A DNA stretch of 64,000 nucleotides from Isoperla grammatica. Its lineage: Eukaryota; Arthropoda; Insecta; Plecoptera; Perlodidae. Made by a program: the position numbers and the translations under genes. The notes beneath the pieces were generated by a model. The model worked only from the letters and a program-made list of their open reading frames with translations, was not told the origin of the DNA and did no database searches. Positions 10,601 to 21,795 of the stretch are shown piece by piece. How positions within the stretch are numbered: the first letter of the stretch is position 1; the number at the start of each line of letters is the position of its first letter. The stretch spans positions 10,762,292-10,826,291 of the forward strand of contig OX246739.1 of the NCBI GenBank assembly GCA_945910005.1, in the 5' to 3' direction.

Positions 10601-13600
10601 ATATAATATTTGTTGACTTTAACGACTCTAGAGGTCATAATGTATCCTTATGTGCCAACTTTAATATTATTTATAAGAATTTCAATATAATAATGTCTTG
10701 GCCGTTTGACATAAGTATACACAGAATAGTTACAAGCTCTAAATAATTATCTACACGCAGAGTTTTGGAAGTTAGGTTAGGTAACCCAGTGCTACATGGG
10801 AACATATACCAGTTTTCTTTGGCTTACTTTATTAATGTATAATAATATGTATCTATTTCTCATACCATAAGATGGTAGTGCATAGAATAGTAAGTGCCAG
10901 AGATCTGAAGATCTTTCATGTACAGTCGCACAACTATACGAGCCTGTATTGCATACCTACATAAAAGGTGGGCATTACCTATTCCAGTACCGGTATTGTC
11001 ATATAGCTGTACGTCGGAGCACCTACATCCATGAAACAGTCAATGCACAAGTCAAACCTCTGTGAATAATACATCTTTAAGTTCAATACTACAATTTTAT
11101 CCGACCGTACCTTAAGTAGCAGCTTTGTAAAAGTTTAAGTTCTCTTCAAAAGAACGCTTGCTGGGGCATACCTCGCTCGCGTTGGCTGACTTCTTCAAAC
11201 GCTGCTTCTTGCTGGCTGTTTACAACCGACAAAGTTTCGCAACAGCGTTTGGTTTCTTTGTGTGAGACAGACTTTTGAAGTCAAACGAAGAAACTTATTC
11301 ATCTCTCTTTGTAAGGCAACGGTTTCAGGGAATCGCTTCGTATTTTGTTGCTTGTGTTCTGCAAAATACGGAAACTTACTAAGCACCTAAATACGACTTA
11401 GAGAAATAAATTAACTTTCTTTGTATGCCTGGGTAAGAGGAGAATGATATTTCCATACGCCCGTAAAGGATTTCATAAAACATTTTGTCAGATATCGCAA
11501 ACAATACATTGAATTAATAAGTTTCTTCAAACACAGGAAATTCTCTGTGTAAAACGCAGGAAATAAGCAGCAAGTGAGCGGAGTCGTCTGGGAAGTTACA
11601 TACGCACTTATAAACAAGGATGGTTTCCATATAGAACTATTGCTCAAAGACACGACATTTCCTTGTAAAGAAGTATAAATTACATAATAGCCCTGCATGA
11701 TAAATCGAGGGTAATTTAGTTGTTTACATAGTTTGGTTTGTCTTAGCTCAGGTGATGGATCACTCGCGTTATTCAGCTAAATTAGGAAGAAAACAATGTC
11801 AATGTCAGGAAACTACTTCACAAATGAAAATATTGATTTTTTCACAGGGGATTGATCGCGCAGCGTTGATAAAGTGTAAGGAACGATTTCTTGTTTGTAG
11901 TCATTTTTATTTAGCCAGTTTATCAATATACATGATGAGAGCTGAAACGAAACATCAAGTAACATATTTACAATAATCCAAAGGGTTGAAAGTGGTCGAC
12001 TTCGAAACTTCAAGGGTACTGAGGTTACTGAGTGGGTAGACTCTAAATGTGAATTTATTTATTTCCTTAATTTATACGATAGTATGGTATATTCAAATTT
12101 GATGGGGGCTGCATATTTGCTTTTAACGTTGTTCAAAGTAAGTATCGATAAGTCGCATGATACATATTACATAGTGAGATGATTCTCACTAAAATCAAGT
12201 TATAATAAATTGTCAAAACAAATGATAACAATAAAAAGTATTAAAATCTCATTGACCAATAATAACAAATTCAATTATTGAAAATCTTTGATTTTGATAT
12301 TTCCAGGTGTAAATCTAGTTCACATAGAAGTTATTTGTAAAATCTGTAGATATATACACGTTTCTAAAACCATTAAAATTGAAAGTTTTAAATGTGTGTA
12401 CGAGTATTTTTAATCAGTTTTTGGCTAGAGCAAACGATATTATCCAGAGTCGAGAACTTTCCATAAAACTTTCTACATAATTTAAAAATGTTTCCAACTC
12501 GTTAAAAAGTATTTCAATGGCAAAAAGTACTTGCTTGATTAAAAACATTGTTATTCGAGTACGAAGTTTCGGTCTCGTTGTGGGCGGCGTCGTCCGGTAG
12601 GTTGTTGATGGACGACGAACTCATGAGTGACTCCCGAAAACTATTCTGTTACTATTTTAGAGTGGCAGAGTACCGTGATTTAGTTTGTCCATCAAAAAAC
12701 GTTTCAGTGAATAATGTAATGAGTAATGTAGACTAAAGTACACAACAAAGAATAAGCTAAGCGATTAATAGACAGTGAGTGAGGTATAGTTATACTTCAT
12801 GACCTCATCCACATAGAAACGTGTGTACTGTCCCCGAAATGTCAGACAGTGAGGGGGAGGAGGAGGGGGGGGGGGTTGTCACGAAGAAATACCAAGAGGT
12901 GATATATTAGGTGTTCTTCCGTTTAAGCTAGCCTTTTGAATTAGGTTCCACAAAGGAAACATACCTTTAACTGTTGGCCCTTTGCTTGAAATCCAATCAC
13001 AGAAACATTGGCACATTTTATAGACTGCCATAGATATTTTCATTTAAAAATGTTTTTTTAAATAGGGTTCTGTATTTTTCGTGAAATAAAATGATATTTT
13101 GAATTAATCTTTGGTTTAAAATGTGTGTGCAATTAATGTGTTATTTAACATTAGCCAAATAACTGTAGAACTGGTATGCAAAACTTCCTACGTAACAAGG
13201 CAAACATTTTCATTCGAATATGAACTCTAGTTGACAGGTAAAGGTTAAAGGTTAAAGGTTCCATGTGAATATGGATACGATATTTCAAGAAATGAAAAAC
13301 TTTTATCGTGACTTTATTCCACATCCAGAGCTGTAAACAATAGTTAACGTCATTCACGATTTCCAGCCATTCTTTATTAACATTTTGATTTTGAATTGTA
13401 GTACGATGCACAGTAGAAGTTATTTGTTTTAATCAGCGCGCTTTGTCCCACACGCCCATCAGTCGTGAAGGCTGAGGGAATGTTTACGAACGGGCGTTTC
13501 TTTCCCTCACGTATAGAGGGCGCGAGAGGCGCGAAGATAAGAATGATATTTTCGTCGTCATAAAACGTTGGGTATTTTGCCAACAAGCACATATCCCCTC

Positions 13601-15020
13601 GACTCGTCTCTCCGTGCCATCAAGTGACGCCGAGTTAATAATGTTAACGGCAATATAACCCCCAAATGACCTCTTCAATCACGGGCTACAATTACCCCAC
13701 TTCGCATAGGGGACAGTCAAGCTAGAAACTCTCTAACACAATCACGTGCATAAGAATGCAACCTCGCAATGCGTAGTTTAGGGGTTGTATGTTCATCATT
13801 CGTTTGAGTTGGTATTGTTAATTGAAAATGCGTTTATATCAAATTTCTAATCTATAGTTGTCACTTGAAGAATCAATTTTGTTCATCTGGTCATTAATGT
13901 ACACCCACACTACCATTAAGAAGTATGCTAGTATTTATTGATCAAGTTTTGAACAACATTGTTTTTAATTATTAATTATTACACCTCGGGAAACAATCAC
14001 TACTCTATATCAATATTATTCTATCAAAAGGACCGTTTCGTTGCGTATAAAATAACAAAATATGTATTTAAATATGTTTACCAGAATAATAGCCATGTAT
14101 TAGTCCCTCGTATCATTGAATTGTGCTCGCAATATTATCAATGGACCCGTCTTACTCGAACATTGGTCACTATTTGACCACTGAGCGAACAACTCATTAC
14201 ATAGTCTATAAAATGCACATTTTTCGAACTTTCTTTTCGTCACATCGAATAAACGTGTAAGATTATATTAAGTTCATCTTGTTAAACATGCCTGCATTAT
14301 GCATTCGTAAGTCATAAATAATATTATAAATTAAGTACAATTCAACTAACGGAAAATATAAGGTGTTTTTTCCAACGGGTCTTAATTATTTTCAAATAAC
14401 ATAATTTATTATTTACATAGGTATAATAAAATAGTTAAATAAAAATATAATTTGACAAAATGATATTTTGTTTACCAATCAATGAAATTAACAAATATTG
14501 GAGCATCAGAATATTGACTAAAGTTGTGGACAGTGTTAAGAGACAATGTTATTCCTAACTAGCGTCATCTTCTATTTTTTGTTAAGTGCTTAACCTGGAT
14601 GTGATGAAATTTTAATTTGTACTTCATCATAGACGTCCATAAATTTTACGATAATAACTCCATAAGAAACAAAGGCAATTAGTTATACACATAACATACC
14701 CCGTAAGGTCTAATATTAAAATAACACATTTTAATGACGTTTTCAAGGAAGTTTTAAGGGAACTCGTTACGCGCAGTCTATAGTGTGTCATAATATTTTA
14801 CAGTTGAGTCATCTTAGATTGAAATGTAGGGACAGCTTAGAAACTTTGTTGAAAGAACTTCACACTTAACGCAAACACTGAAGAGGTTAGGAAACTTTTA
14901 CTATCTTGGCATTAATTAATCAGTTTTCCATGTCTTCATAAAAAGAGAGAAAATAATGGCGGAGTCTTGAGAAAGAATCGTAAACGGAATCTGTGCTCAA
15001 GGTTAGAACGAGTAAGTAGG
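7661..15020. other. Gene-poor AT-rich stretch
   Basis: No gene can be supported. Identifiable items are a poly-G tract at 12865-12875 in a G-rich patch, an AGGTTA direct-repeat array at 13236-13262, and scattered A+T homopolymers. The open frames (for example 8405-8746 and 9097-9393) have noise-like, hydrophobic compositions typical of translated T-rich DNA. Confidence 0.6.
13236..13262 (+). repeat. Four-copy AGGTTA-type 7-bp tandem repeat
   Basis: AGGTAAA, AGGTTAA, AGGTTAA and AGGTTCC follow one another. This equals four nuclear-receptor-like half-sites in direct repeat with one spacer base (DR1), the spacing preferred by HNF4 and RXR/USP dimers. The half-sites are AGGTTA rather than the ideal AGGTCA, so binding is inference and a plain microsatellite is the simpler reading. 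Confidence 0.5.
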
Positions 15021-15175
15021 CTTAGGTTGGAATTCATAGTCGGCCCCTACACCTAGGGGCGCCCATTGTTACTAAGGTAACAGTTGTTTCCATGTTATTT
15101 CCCATATACAAAACAAATCCATAGCAACAATGGGTGCCCCTAGGTGTAGGGGCCGACTATGAATTCCAACCTTAG
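15021..15175. mobile_element. 155-bp palindromic MITE
   Basis: A 50-bp left arm (15021-15070) and a 50-bp right arm (15126-15175) are inverted repeats with 48 of 50 bases matching. The ends read CTTAGGTTGGAATTCATAG and CTATGAATTCCAACCTTAG. The 55-bp centre is partly self-complementary. No coding capacity is present. The low divergence between arms suggests a fairly recent insertion or strong hairpin-driven conversion. I could not identify a target-site duplication or a superfamily. Confidence 0.85.
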
Positions 15176-18100
15176 ACTTCACCATTCCAGAATATAATAT
15201 TTTGAGTTGTAAAGTTAACTAGTTTCAACTTATACTAGTTTCTGCCTCAAAGTTGAGAAAAAAAAAACATGGAAATCAGAATGTTATTTACATTGGTTCA
15301 ATGGTGATTTATGTAACTGTAGCAATAAGAATATAGTGCACACACAACTAAATGAAAACGCGCGCAATCTTATGTGTTATTTCATTGATATTTCATTGCA
15401 ATGATTTTAGTAATAAATTGACTTTGAAATGTTACACCGAAAATAGAATTTTGTGCACGAAAACAAAATAATTCAAAATTCCATTGCGTGTTTGATTATA
15501 ATTACCCGAAAAATGAGGGAGCGGACTCGTTATGTCCACCTCAACCCAATGACATAATAACAAATTTATCTTTTTATCTGGACAAATCGTCTTTCTTTCG
15601 TTATGTTTTATTTTACACCGTGCAACTCGAAAAAGCCTTCTATTTTTATCTAATACGTTTTCGTCCCACCAGGGGGTACTTCAATATGGTCTTTCAAATA
15701 AAATGTGTCTGAAACTCACCGAGCGGGAACGACAAACGAGAACTTAATGGAGTCCGTAACGGTGCTTGTTTCGTCCCAACATTAAGGGGTACTTTGTCCA
15801 AAGCAGGCCAAGTGTTCTTGGACAAGAGCTGCTCATTATAGCTAAATCACCCACCTTTATTATCATGGCCTATCGTATTTTCTTTACGTTTATTCATAAG
15901 GCCCTTTTACTCGAAAATCCATGCCTGGTTTGTTATACTGATTTCACATGGAATAAAATTCAAAGTTCTTTTAAATATTCATTCATGCGAACCAGTGTAA
16001 TAATAATACATCATTTTGGAGCGTAATCGAAATGAGTGTGTGTGAAATTTAATTTCAAAACAATGTCATTGATAATACGTGTGTACAGAAAGTCCGCTTC
16101 AAATATAAGGATGGAGTGATGTCAATAGTTGGTATATTTACCCCGACCGAGAATAGGATCCGAGGCTTCCGGCTGTACCCGCAATACCCGCCAATACTCT
16201 GCCAATCTGCTGTTCGATCAACCGTGTATCTAGAATCACAAAAAGCAAATGGAAATTTAAAAGGGTTTCCCCCCGGGGGATCTGAGTGCGATCCCCAGTT
16301 GGGGCAAACTTTCATTACTATTTATATACTTGTATACATGATCCACAAATCTGAATTTAGCTATAAGTTATATAACTCACCTCTACCTCTCATAAGAGGC
16401 GAAGTTTAACAATAAATAATAAGAACTAGATAAGATTTACATTATCTCAATTAATTTTATTCTTAGACTTAATACTTAAAGAATTGAGCCACAATTAAGT
16501 TTACTTTTTGAAATCCGACATGTACTGTATATTATGTGAAAATGGAACTAGAAGAACGTGATTGCATCCCAAGTATAAATAACAGTAACACCATTCGGCG
16601 GAAATTCGCCCCAGTTTATGATAAATTACTCACGTCAATGACAGGTTTAGCTTTTAACACGTCATTTTTTATTCATAATATCGAAGAGTCGCAGTCGCAG
16701 ACAATACCAAATCGATCCTATTCTGCCCTAAGGCGACGCTTGTGTTTTAAATACCGCGGTTGCAGGCGATTTTTATACGCGGCGACCTTTTTATGTGTGA
16801 AGTGTTGATTGGAACTGTTGATGGGGAGGGGGATTCCCAAATCTCTGTTTCACGTGGTTTTGTGCTGAAAACCTACATTTAAAGATTATATAATTCAACA
16901 GAAATAAACTGAAGGCTTACTGTAATTAGGCCAACTCTTCATCTATATACCGCAATGGTTATATGCCAGGCGATACTACCAATGAATCCAAAAAACCCCT
17001 TTTGACAAATATTCGCTTGTACGCTTTCCAAATGGCAATAATTAGTGGCAATATTGCTTTTTGCAGCCATTAAAGGGCCGAACTCCAGGGGACCATCTGG
17101 CTCGCGTGCTAGCAGAGATGAAATGTAGCTCCCAGATATGAAACATGTGTTTATCCCGCTAAAGGATCGGTTTTGTGGAATTTGGCACTTTGTGCTAACA
17201 CATTTGCATTAACCCGTTACCACAAGTAACACGCTGCGCTCAGTTCGGTAACTTGAGTTACCTCCTGGCCGCAAGAACCGCACGGGTGCATGGCCGGCAG
17301 CTGAGACGCGCGAATTATGGCCAAGTAACAAGGAGAAACCACAGACTCGAGTTTCGAGCAGAGTTTTGAAGATGTTGACTTTTAGTATCGGAACAACATA
17401 AGTCACAGGGTTCTGGTCTCGAGATTGTGGATCCATAATTTGAGGGGAAATGGGGTGAGGTGTGAGATATCTTCGAAAGGTAATAACTAGGAAAGTGTCT
17501 ATAATGTGGTTTAGTTAAACTTAGACTACGTTGAAACCTTGAATTAATAATCGCGCATACCAAGTAAATCTACTGAGAGATGTAGAAGTTTGGTTTGAAG
17601 CGCAATTTATGTAGTCTAGGCTATGAAGGCGTGTGGGTGGGTGTGCACTGTGCACAGCTTCCATGTTCCTTGCCACATGTCACATTTCTCAAACATGAAC
17701 TGAAAGACATGTTTTCTCCTGCATGCATTATGTGGCTGTTGATAAACGAGAAGACCCAAGACTCTAGTTATCTATACATGTAAGTGATGTTGAAGTCTAG
17801 ACTGGGTTTTACATTAAACTGTGAAGAAAAACAATTTCAATAATAATTTATGCACACTGGCTTTAAAAGTTTTTAATTTGTTGTACACAATTGTATTTGG
17901 ATTATAATCATCTATTAATCCACTGGGAAACATTCATTTGTTAGAAACAGTATATTATTGATAGTTTTAATTGATTATGGAAACAAGGGAACTTACAATC
18001 AATTTGCCACAAAAATAATTTACATGTTTGTGCTAAACAGCTTGTGCAATTTGAAAAAATGTTAAGTTCATGGTTCATAAAGAAATACTAGTGTACATAT

Positions 18101-18539
18101 TATATGTATTCTTAGCAGTGGATCAAGAAAAGATGAATTAGTTTTTGTGTCTAACTTATTTTGTTTGTGACTTCCACTCACTAAATTGATAAAATATGCA
18201 TTAGTATTTTTCTCATTAAAGCGAATTTACAAATATCCCTTATAACAACATCACATGCATATTAATTTTTATCTGATACAATTTACTAGATAATGTACAT
18301 CACTGTATGTTTTTAAAAGTACAACATGTAGACTAACGCAATAGACAACACGCGTACGAATTTTTTTGTTAAACCAAACACTTAGTTTAATAGTATCAGA
18401 TACAAAAAGTATATTAATTCAAGTCCTAAGTAAAAAAGAAATTTTTAAATGGGTTTAATGTGGTCGCATTTATTGAAGTTTAAACTCGGGGATCTGAAAC
18501 GCGTACAGGTGGCTGTGACGCAATGATTCTGTAGATGTG
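15176..18539. other. Gene-poor stretch with GC-richer patches
   Basis: This holds a family-B SINE piece at 16.27 kb and two GC-richer patches (about 17.07-17.16 and 17.2-17.45 kb). An 89-codon frame starts at an ATG near 16542 in a good Kozak context (AAAATGG), with an AATAAA about 95 bp after its stop (16808). The peptide is not recognised and I do not call it a gene. Confidence 0.5.
16266..16350 (+). mobile_element. tRNA-like SINE, family B, partial copy
   Basis: GGGATCTGAGTGCGATCCCC, AGTTGGGGCAAACTTTCATT and a downstream CCACAAATCTGAATTTAGCT segment match the family-B copy at 58.9 kb (GGATCTGGGCTCGATCCCCA, then CCATAAAGCTGGATTAAG). The B-box and 3' body are recognisable. The A-box region upstream is not clear, so the start is approximate. 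Confidence 0.65.
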
Positions 18540-18548
18540 GCGTAACAG

Positions 18549-18640
18549 ACCAATCGCTGAGGCGGTGAGCGTACAAAGAACAAAACCATGACGTCAAATC
18601 CACTCTACATGGCGGCGGCTTGTTTTTCGCGCCCTTTTAT
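18549..18640. promoter_or_regulatory. Promoter-like cluster: CCAAT, CRE, YY1, E2F
   Basis: Within 90 bp lie a CCAAT box (18550-18554), a palindromic TGACGTCA (18589-18596), a YY1/Pho-type ACATGGCGGCGG (18608-18619) and an E2F-type TTTTCGCGCCC (18624-18634). This combination is characteristic of TATA-less housekeeping promoters in animals. The patch is GC- and CpG-richer than its surroundings. No convincing first exon follows on either strand, so this may be a distal element, the promoter of a non-coding RNA, or chance clustering. Confidence 0.4.
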
Positions 18641-19258
18641 TTATCGTTACTAAACCAATTATTTTGAGGCATAGACTGATCCGGTTTTCAAAATTCAAAG
18701 ACACAACATTATTAAATGAGAGACAAGGTATTGAAAAATCGATTAAAATTTTCATACGCGTGTTCCCTATTACACTGGACTAATTATCGCCCTCTACCGA
18801 TGTACCGCGGTATTTGGTACAGTAGTAGCGTATCACACCCACTTCTCAGGGTCGCTCATCTGTACTGACTGAGAGGGTAAAAACCAGTGCGAGTACCACC
18901 ACTCCTTGTTGTTGACTATCAATCACTAACACCATCAAAATCTTCTCACCCTCCAGCTCCACGTAGGGTTGCGGAGTGGTCGATACAGGCAACCCCGTTG
19001 TTCGTGATGTGTTGAACATATGGGAGTATAATTGCATCAATATCGGTTGACCTAACGCTTTCTATTTCCCAGCGGCATTCGGTCCTATTGGTGTGGGGCT
19101 GTTTATCACGAGCTGAGTGGCAGTCGACCGAGTAGATGAGATACTCCACCCGATATAGGCACCGAGATACAAGGGACGTTCAGGAGTGGCCGTTCTTGTT
19201 TGGAGCAGCTGAACTTTTCCACGCGAAAGGAAAAGTGGAGGCTTATTAAAATAATCGA

Positions 19259-19593
19259 AATAATAATCATATAATAATATGTGATTAGAGTTTCGTATTC
19301 ATTTTAATGAATACATTCCTAAGGTAAATTAAATTATTTTACTAAATACGAAAATACTATAATTTGGATTGTTAGATAATGTGCAAAAAGTGAACAGTAA
19401 CAATAACAAATACAGTAGATACAATAATAATCATAGTATAATATTTGTAAGTCATTCCTCAAAGTGCGTTATTATTTTAATGAATACACTCCCAAGGTAA
19501 ATTAATCTATTTTACTAAATACGAAAATACTATAGTTTGGATTGTTAGATAATGTGCAAAACGTTGACAGTAACAATAAAAACAAAGAAAGTG
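19259..19593. repeat. Two-copy tandem duplication, about 164-173 bp
   Basis: The first unit (19259-19422) and the second (19423-about 19593) share long near-identical blocks. Both contain ATTTTAATGAATACA (19301 and 19474), TTTTACTAAATACGAAAATA and TTTGGATTGTTAGATAATGT. They differ by a few substitutions and by a short insertion in the second unit. This is a recent local duplication with no coding content. Confidence 0.85.
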
Positions 19594-19930
19594 GATACAA
19601 ATTAATTCAACGCTACTTTTAAATTCTTGTTTTAGATACACTGACAATGACCCCAATCATAACACACAGCGATGTGATCAAGCAAAACTATAGAATGAGA
19701 TTGGTTTTTAGAGTATATATTAATTTGACGAAGGCTTACGATGACATTCGTATTGCTGCCTTGTTTTAGTATTTCTAGAATCTCAGCTGGTATTGGTTTT
19801 AAAATAGTGTACATATTTTAATATGAATTTACTGTACGGTACTTTTATGTATTGAGTCGGAAGTACAGAACAAAGTAAATAAATTGTGATTGGAAAATTT
19901 GCATAATATTTGAAATGTTTTTTATTTCAG

Positions 19931-20152
19931 CGGCAATATGACCTCGAGTTGTTGGATTGTGATGTTCTATCAGCTTATCTGACCATTCTGAGCTACTGTG
20001 ATCAAGATCTGAAACAAATTTTGAACGTTTTGACTAATGGTCAATTCGTATCGATCATTCATGTTTTGCAAATGAGAAACAAAATCAAATCCAGGTTACG
20101 CAACACTCTGAAAGGTCACAAGGACTTAAAATATTCAAATCGTTTTCGCTGA
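19931..20152 (+). CDS. Candidate 3'-terminal exon, weakly L27-like
   Basis: A strong acceptor (TGTTTTTTATTTCAG, AG at 19929-19930) opens a 74-codon frame in phase 0. It ends at TGA (20150-20152), and an AATAAA follows 37 bases later. The peptide is helical in pattern, rich in L, I, V, K and D. The stretch QDLKQILNVLTNGQFVSII follows the spacing of L27 scaffold domains of MPP/CASK-type membrane guanylate kinases (ED-L, then paired hydrophobics, then F-x-S-LL). That resemblance is from memory and weak. An internal CAG|GTTACG at 20094 is an alternative, poor donor. It could equally be chance, since frames this long are common here. Confidence 0.3.
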   Translation, partial: RQYDLELLDCDVLSAYLTILSYCDQDLKQILNVLTNGQFVSIIHVLQMRNKIKSRLRNTLKGHKDLKYSNRFR

Positions 20153-20188
20153 AAATCCTAGGGAAATTTTCCACTTTATAACCACATA

Positions 20189-20194
20189 AATAAA
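20189..20194 (+). terminator. Polyadenylation signal AATAAA
   Basis: A canonical hexamer lies 37 bases after the stop of the candidate exon ending at 20152, followed by a T-rich stretch. AATAAA occurs often in DNA this AT-rich (about once per kb), so it supports the exon only in combination with it. Confidence 0.3.
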
Positions 20195-21546
20195 GTGTAT
20201 TTATCTTCATTTTTCGAGAACTGTGAACGTCTTTAATGCTTATGTATATTTTAAAGAGTTTTTTTGTTGACATTTGTGGTTGTAATGTTTTTGAAAACAG
20301 TGAAAGTGATGTGGGTGGTGAATTGGCAATCTATTAGCCACCATCGACTTAACCTTTTCAAAAACTAGAAGTTTATGTGTTCATGCCTCGTTTACGATTT
20401 CCAAGTTGAGAGGGAGCGATGGATACTTTGCAACAACATGGGTAAAATAGGGTAAATGTGACCCGTGTAGCTCACATTTAAGGTTGTATATGTGATTATG
20501 CGTGCGAAAGAGTTGTAGTCTGAGATTAGAATCTTCGCCCTTCAAATATTACTTTTGTGATAACTTATCCCATAATTGCAAAACCTTGTCTACCATAATG
20601 GACCAAGTTTGAACATTTTGTAAAACTTTCTCTTCCCTATTTGGGGTAATTCGGGAGTAAATCAAAATGAATTATTTCTTTCCTTTTTTAACTTCTTTGC
20701 CGTTTAGAATTTCCAACTGATATCAAACATTTTTTAAGCGCCTTGACTGCATATTTAAGCACAGGTGAACGAAATACATGTGTGGTCTCTAATATCGATT
20801 CATTATTAAAGGTTTCGCAACAATCTTAACTTTCTATATAAATTTGACAAAAGCATAATATCTTCATTTTGACTTTCGAAAGGAGTTGCACCTACGTGCT
20901 AAACAGACTTGCACTTACAAAATCGCGAATATCAATTCAATAAGATTCCTCTTATATTTCTCAATTCTGTTAAAACACAGCATTTTCCCGCTGGTTATTT
21001 TACAGGCCATTATCACGGGAGAAACCATTAATCTCGTACTGTCGTTTTCATAAACTTCGTAAGTATACAAAAAATAACAAAAAACATACAGTTAAAATTG
21101 TAATATATGTGTTGACAAAAGATCTCCTACTTATTGCTGGAGAAAACTTATTTCCTGTCTTGAAATCTATATGTGAAAGAAATCGTGGTCATTTCGTTTC
21201 AAAATTGTGTTTCTCAATATTTATGGTTTCATGGGTGGTTTAATGGATTCGAAAATGTACGCGAGAATCAGTTCAAAAAGGGTGGAACCAATACAAGATA
21301 TTGAATTTGTGGCTTGGTGTAGGAGAAATATCACCCTGCTTGGTTCTGTATGGCAGTGGCGTGTGCTAAAAGTAGGCGTAGCTCAACGCTAGCGTACAAC
21401 CGACGCTGAGGATTTATATTTTTTCGGAATTTATGATAAACATAGGAAAATGCCCGAAATGCGAATAAATACAAGAATGGTATACCAGGCTTAGATGTGA
21501 CTTATTACTCGCGATAACAAAGCAACTCAACAAATCCTTAAATATA
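20195..21546. other. AT-rich stretch, nothing firm
   Basis: The only noteworthy item is an exon-shaped segment at about 21006-21059: acceptor TTATTTTACAG, donor GTAAGTAT, one open frame of 17 codons. It is too short to call. Confidence 0.5.
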
Positions 21547-21795
21547 CCGATATAAATGGCTCAGTGCGTAGCACACAAGGCTCCACATGGGAGGTCTCCG
21601 GTTCGATACCGGCCACCGGCAGTTGTGACTGAGGGATTTTTTCGAGGTTTTCCTCAGTCACTAGGTGAATGCTGGGATTAAGTCATACTATATAAGCCCA
21701 CGGTCATTCCTTCCCAACTATCCAACGAACGCAATATCTAAGTTAGTCAGCTGAAGATGGGCGTGGATTGTCTCTGGGAAGGTTTTCTACGAAAG
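21547..21795 (+). mobile_element. tRNA-derived SINE, family A, copy 2 (best preserved)
   Basis: The 5' end reads ACCGATATAAATGGCTCAGT (A-box), then CTCCGGTTCGATACCGGCCA (B-box). The body follows: TTTTTTCGAGGTTTTCCTCA, GTGAATGCTGGGATTAAGTC, CATTCCTTCCCAACTATCCA and TTAGTCAGCTGAAGATGG. It aligns over its full length with the inverted copy at 7.3-7.5 kb. No target-site duplication was fixed. The 3' end is approximate. Confidence 0.9.

Noticed and set aside
17066..17160. Acceptor GCTTTTTGCAG followed by a GC-richer open frame
   Set aside because: No donor or polyA signal, and two frames are open, so frame gives no discrimination.
21006..21059. 54-nt exon-like segment with donor GTAAGTAT
   Set aside because: One open frame of 17 codons is uninformative and there is no supporting neighbour.
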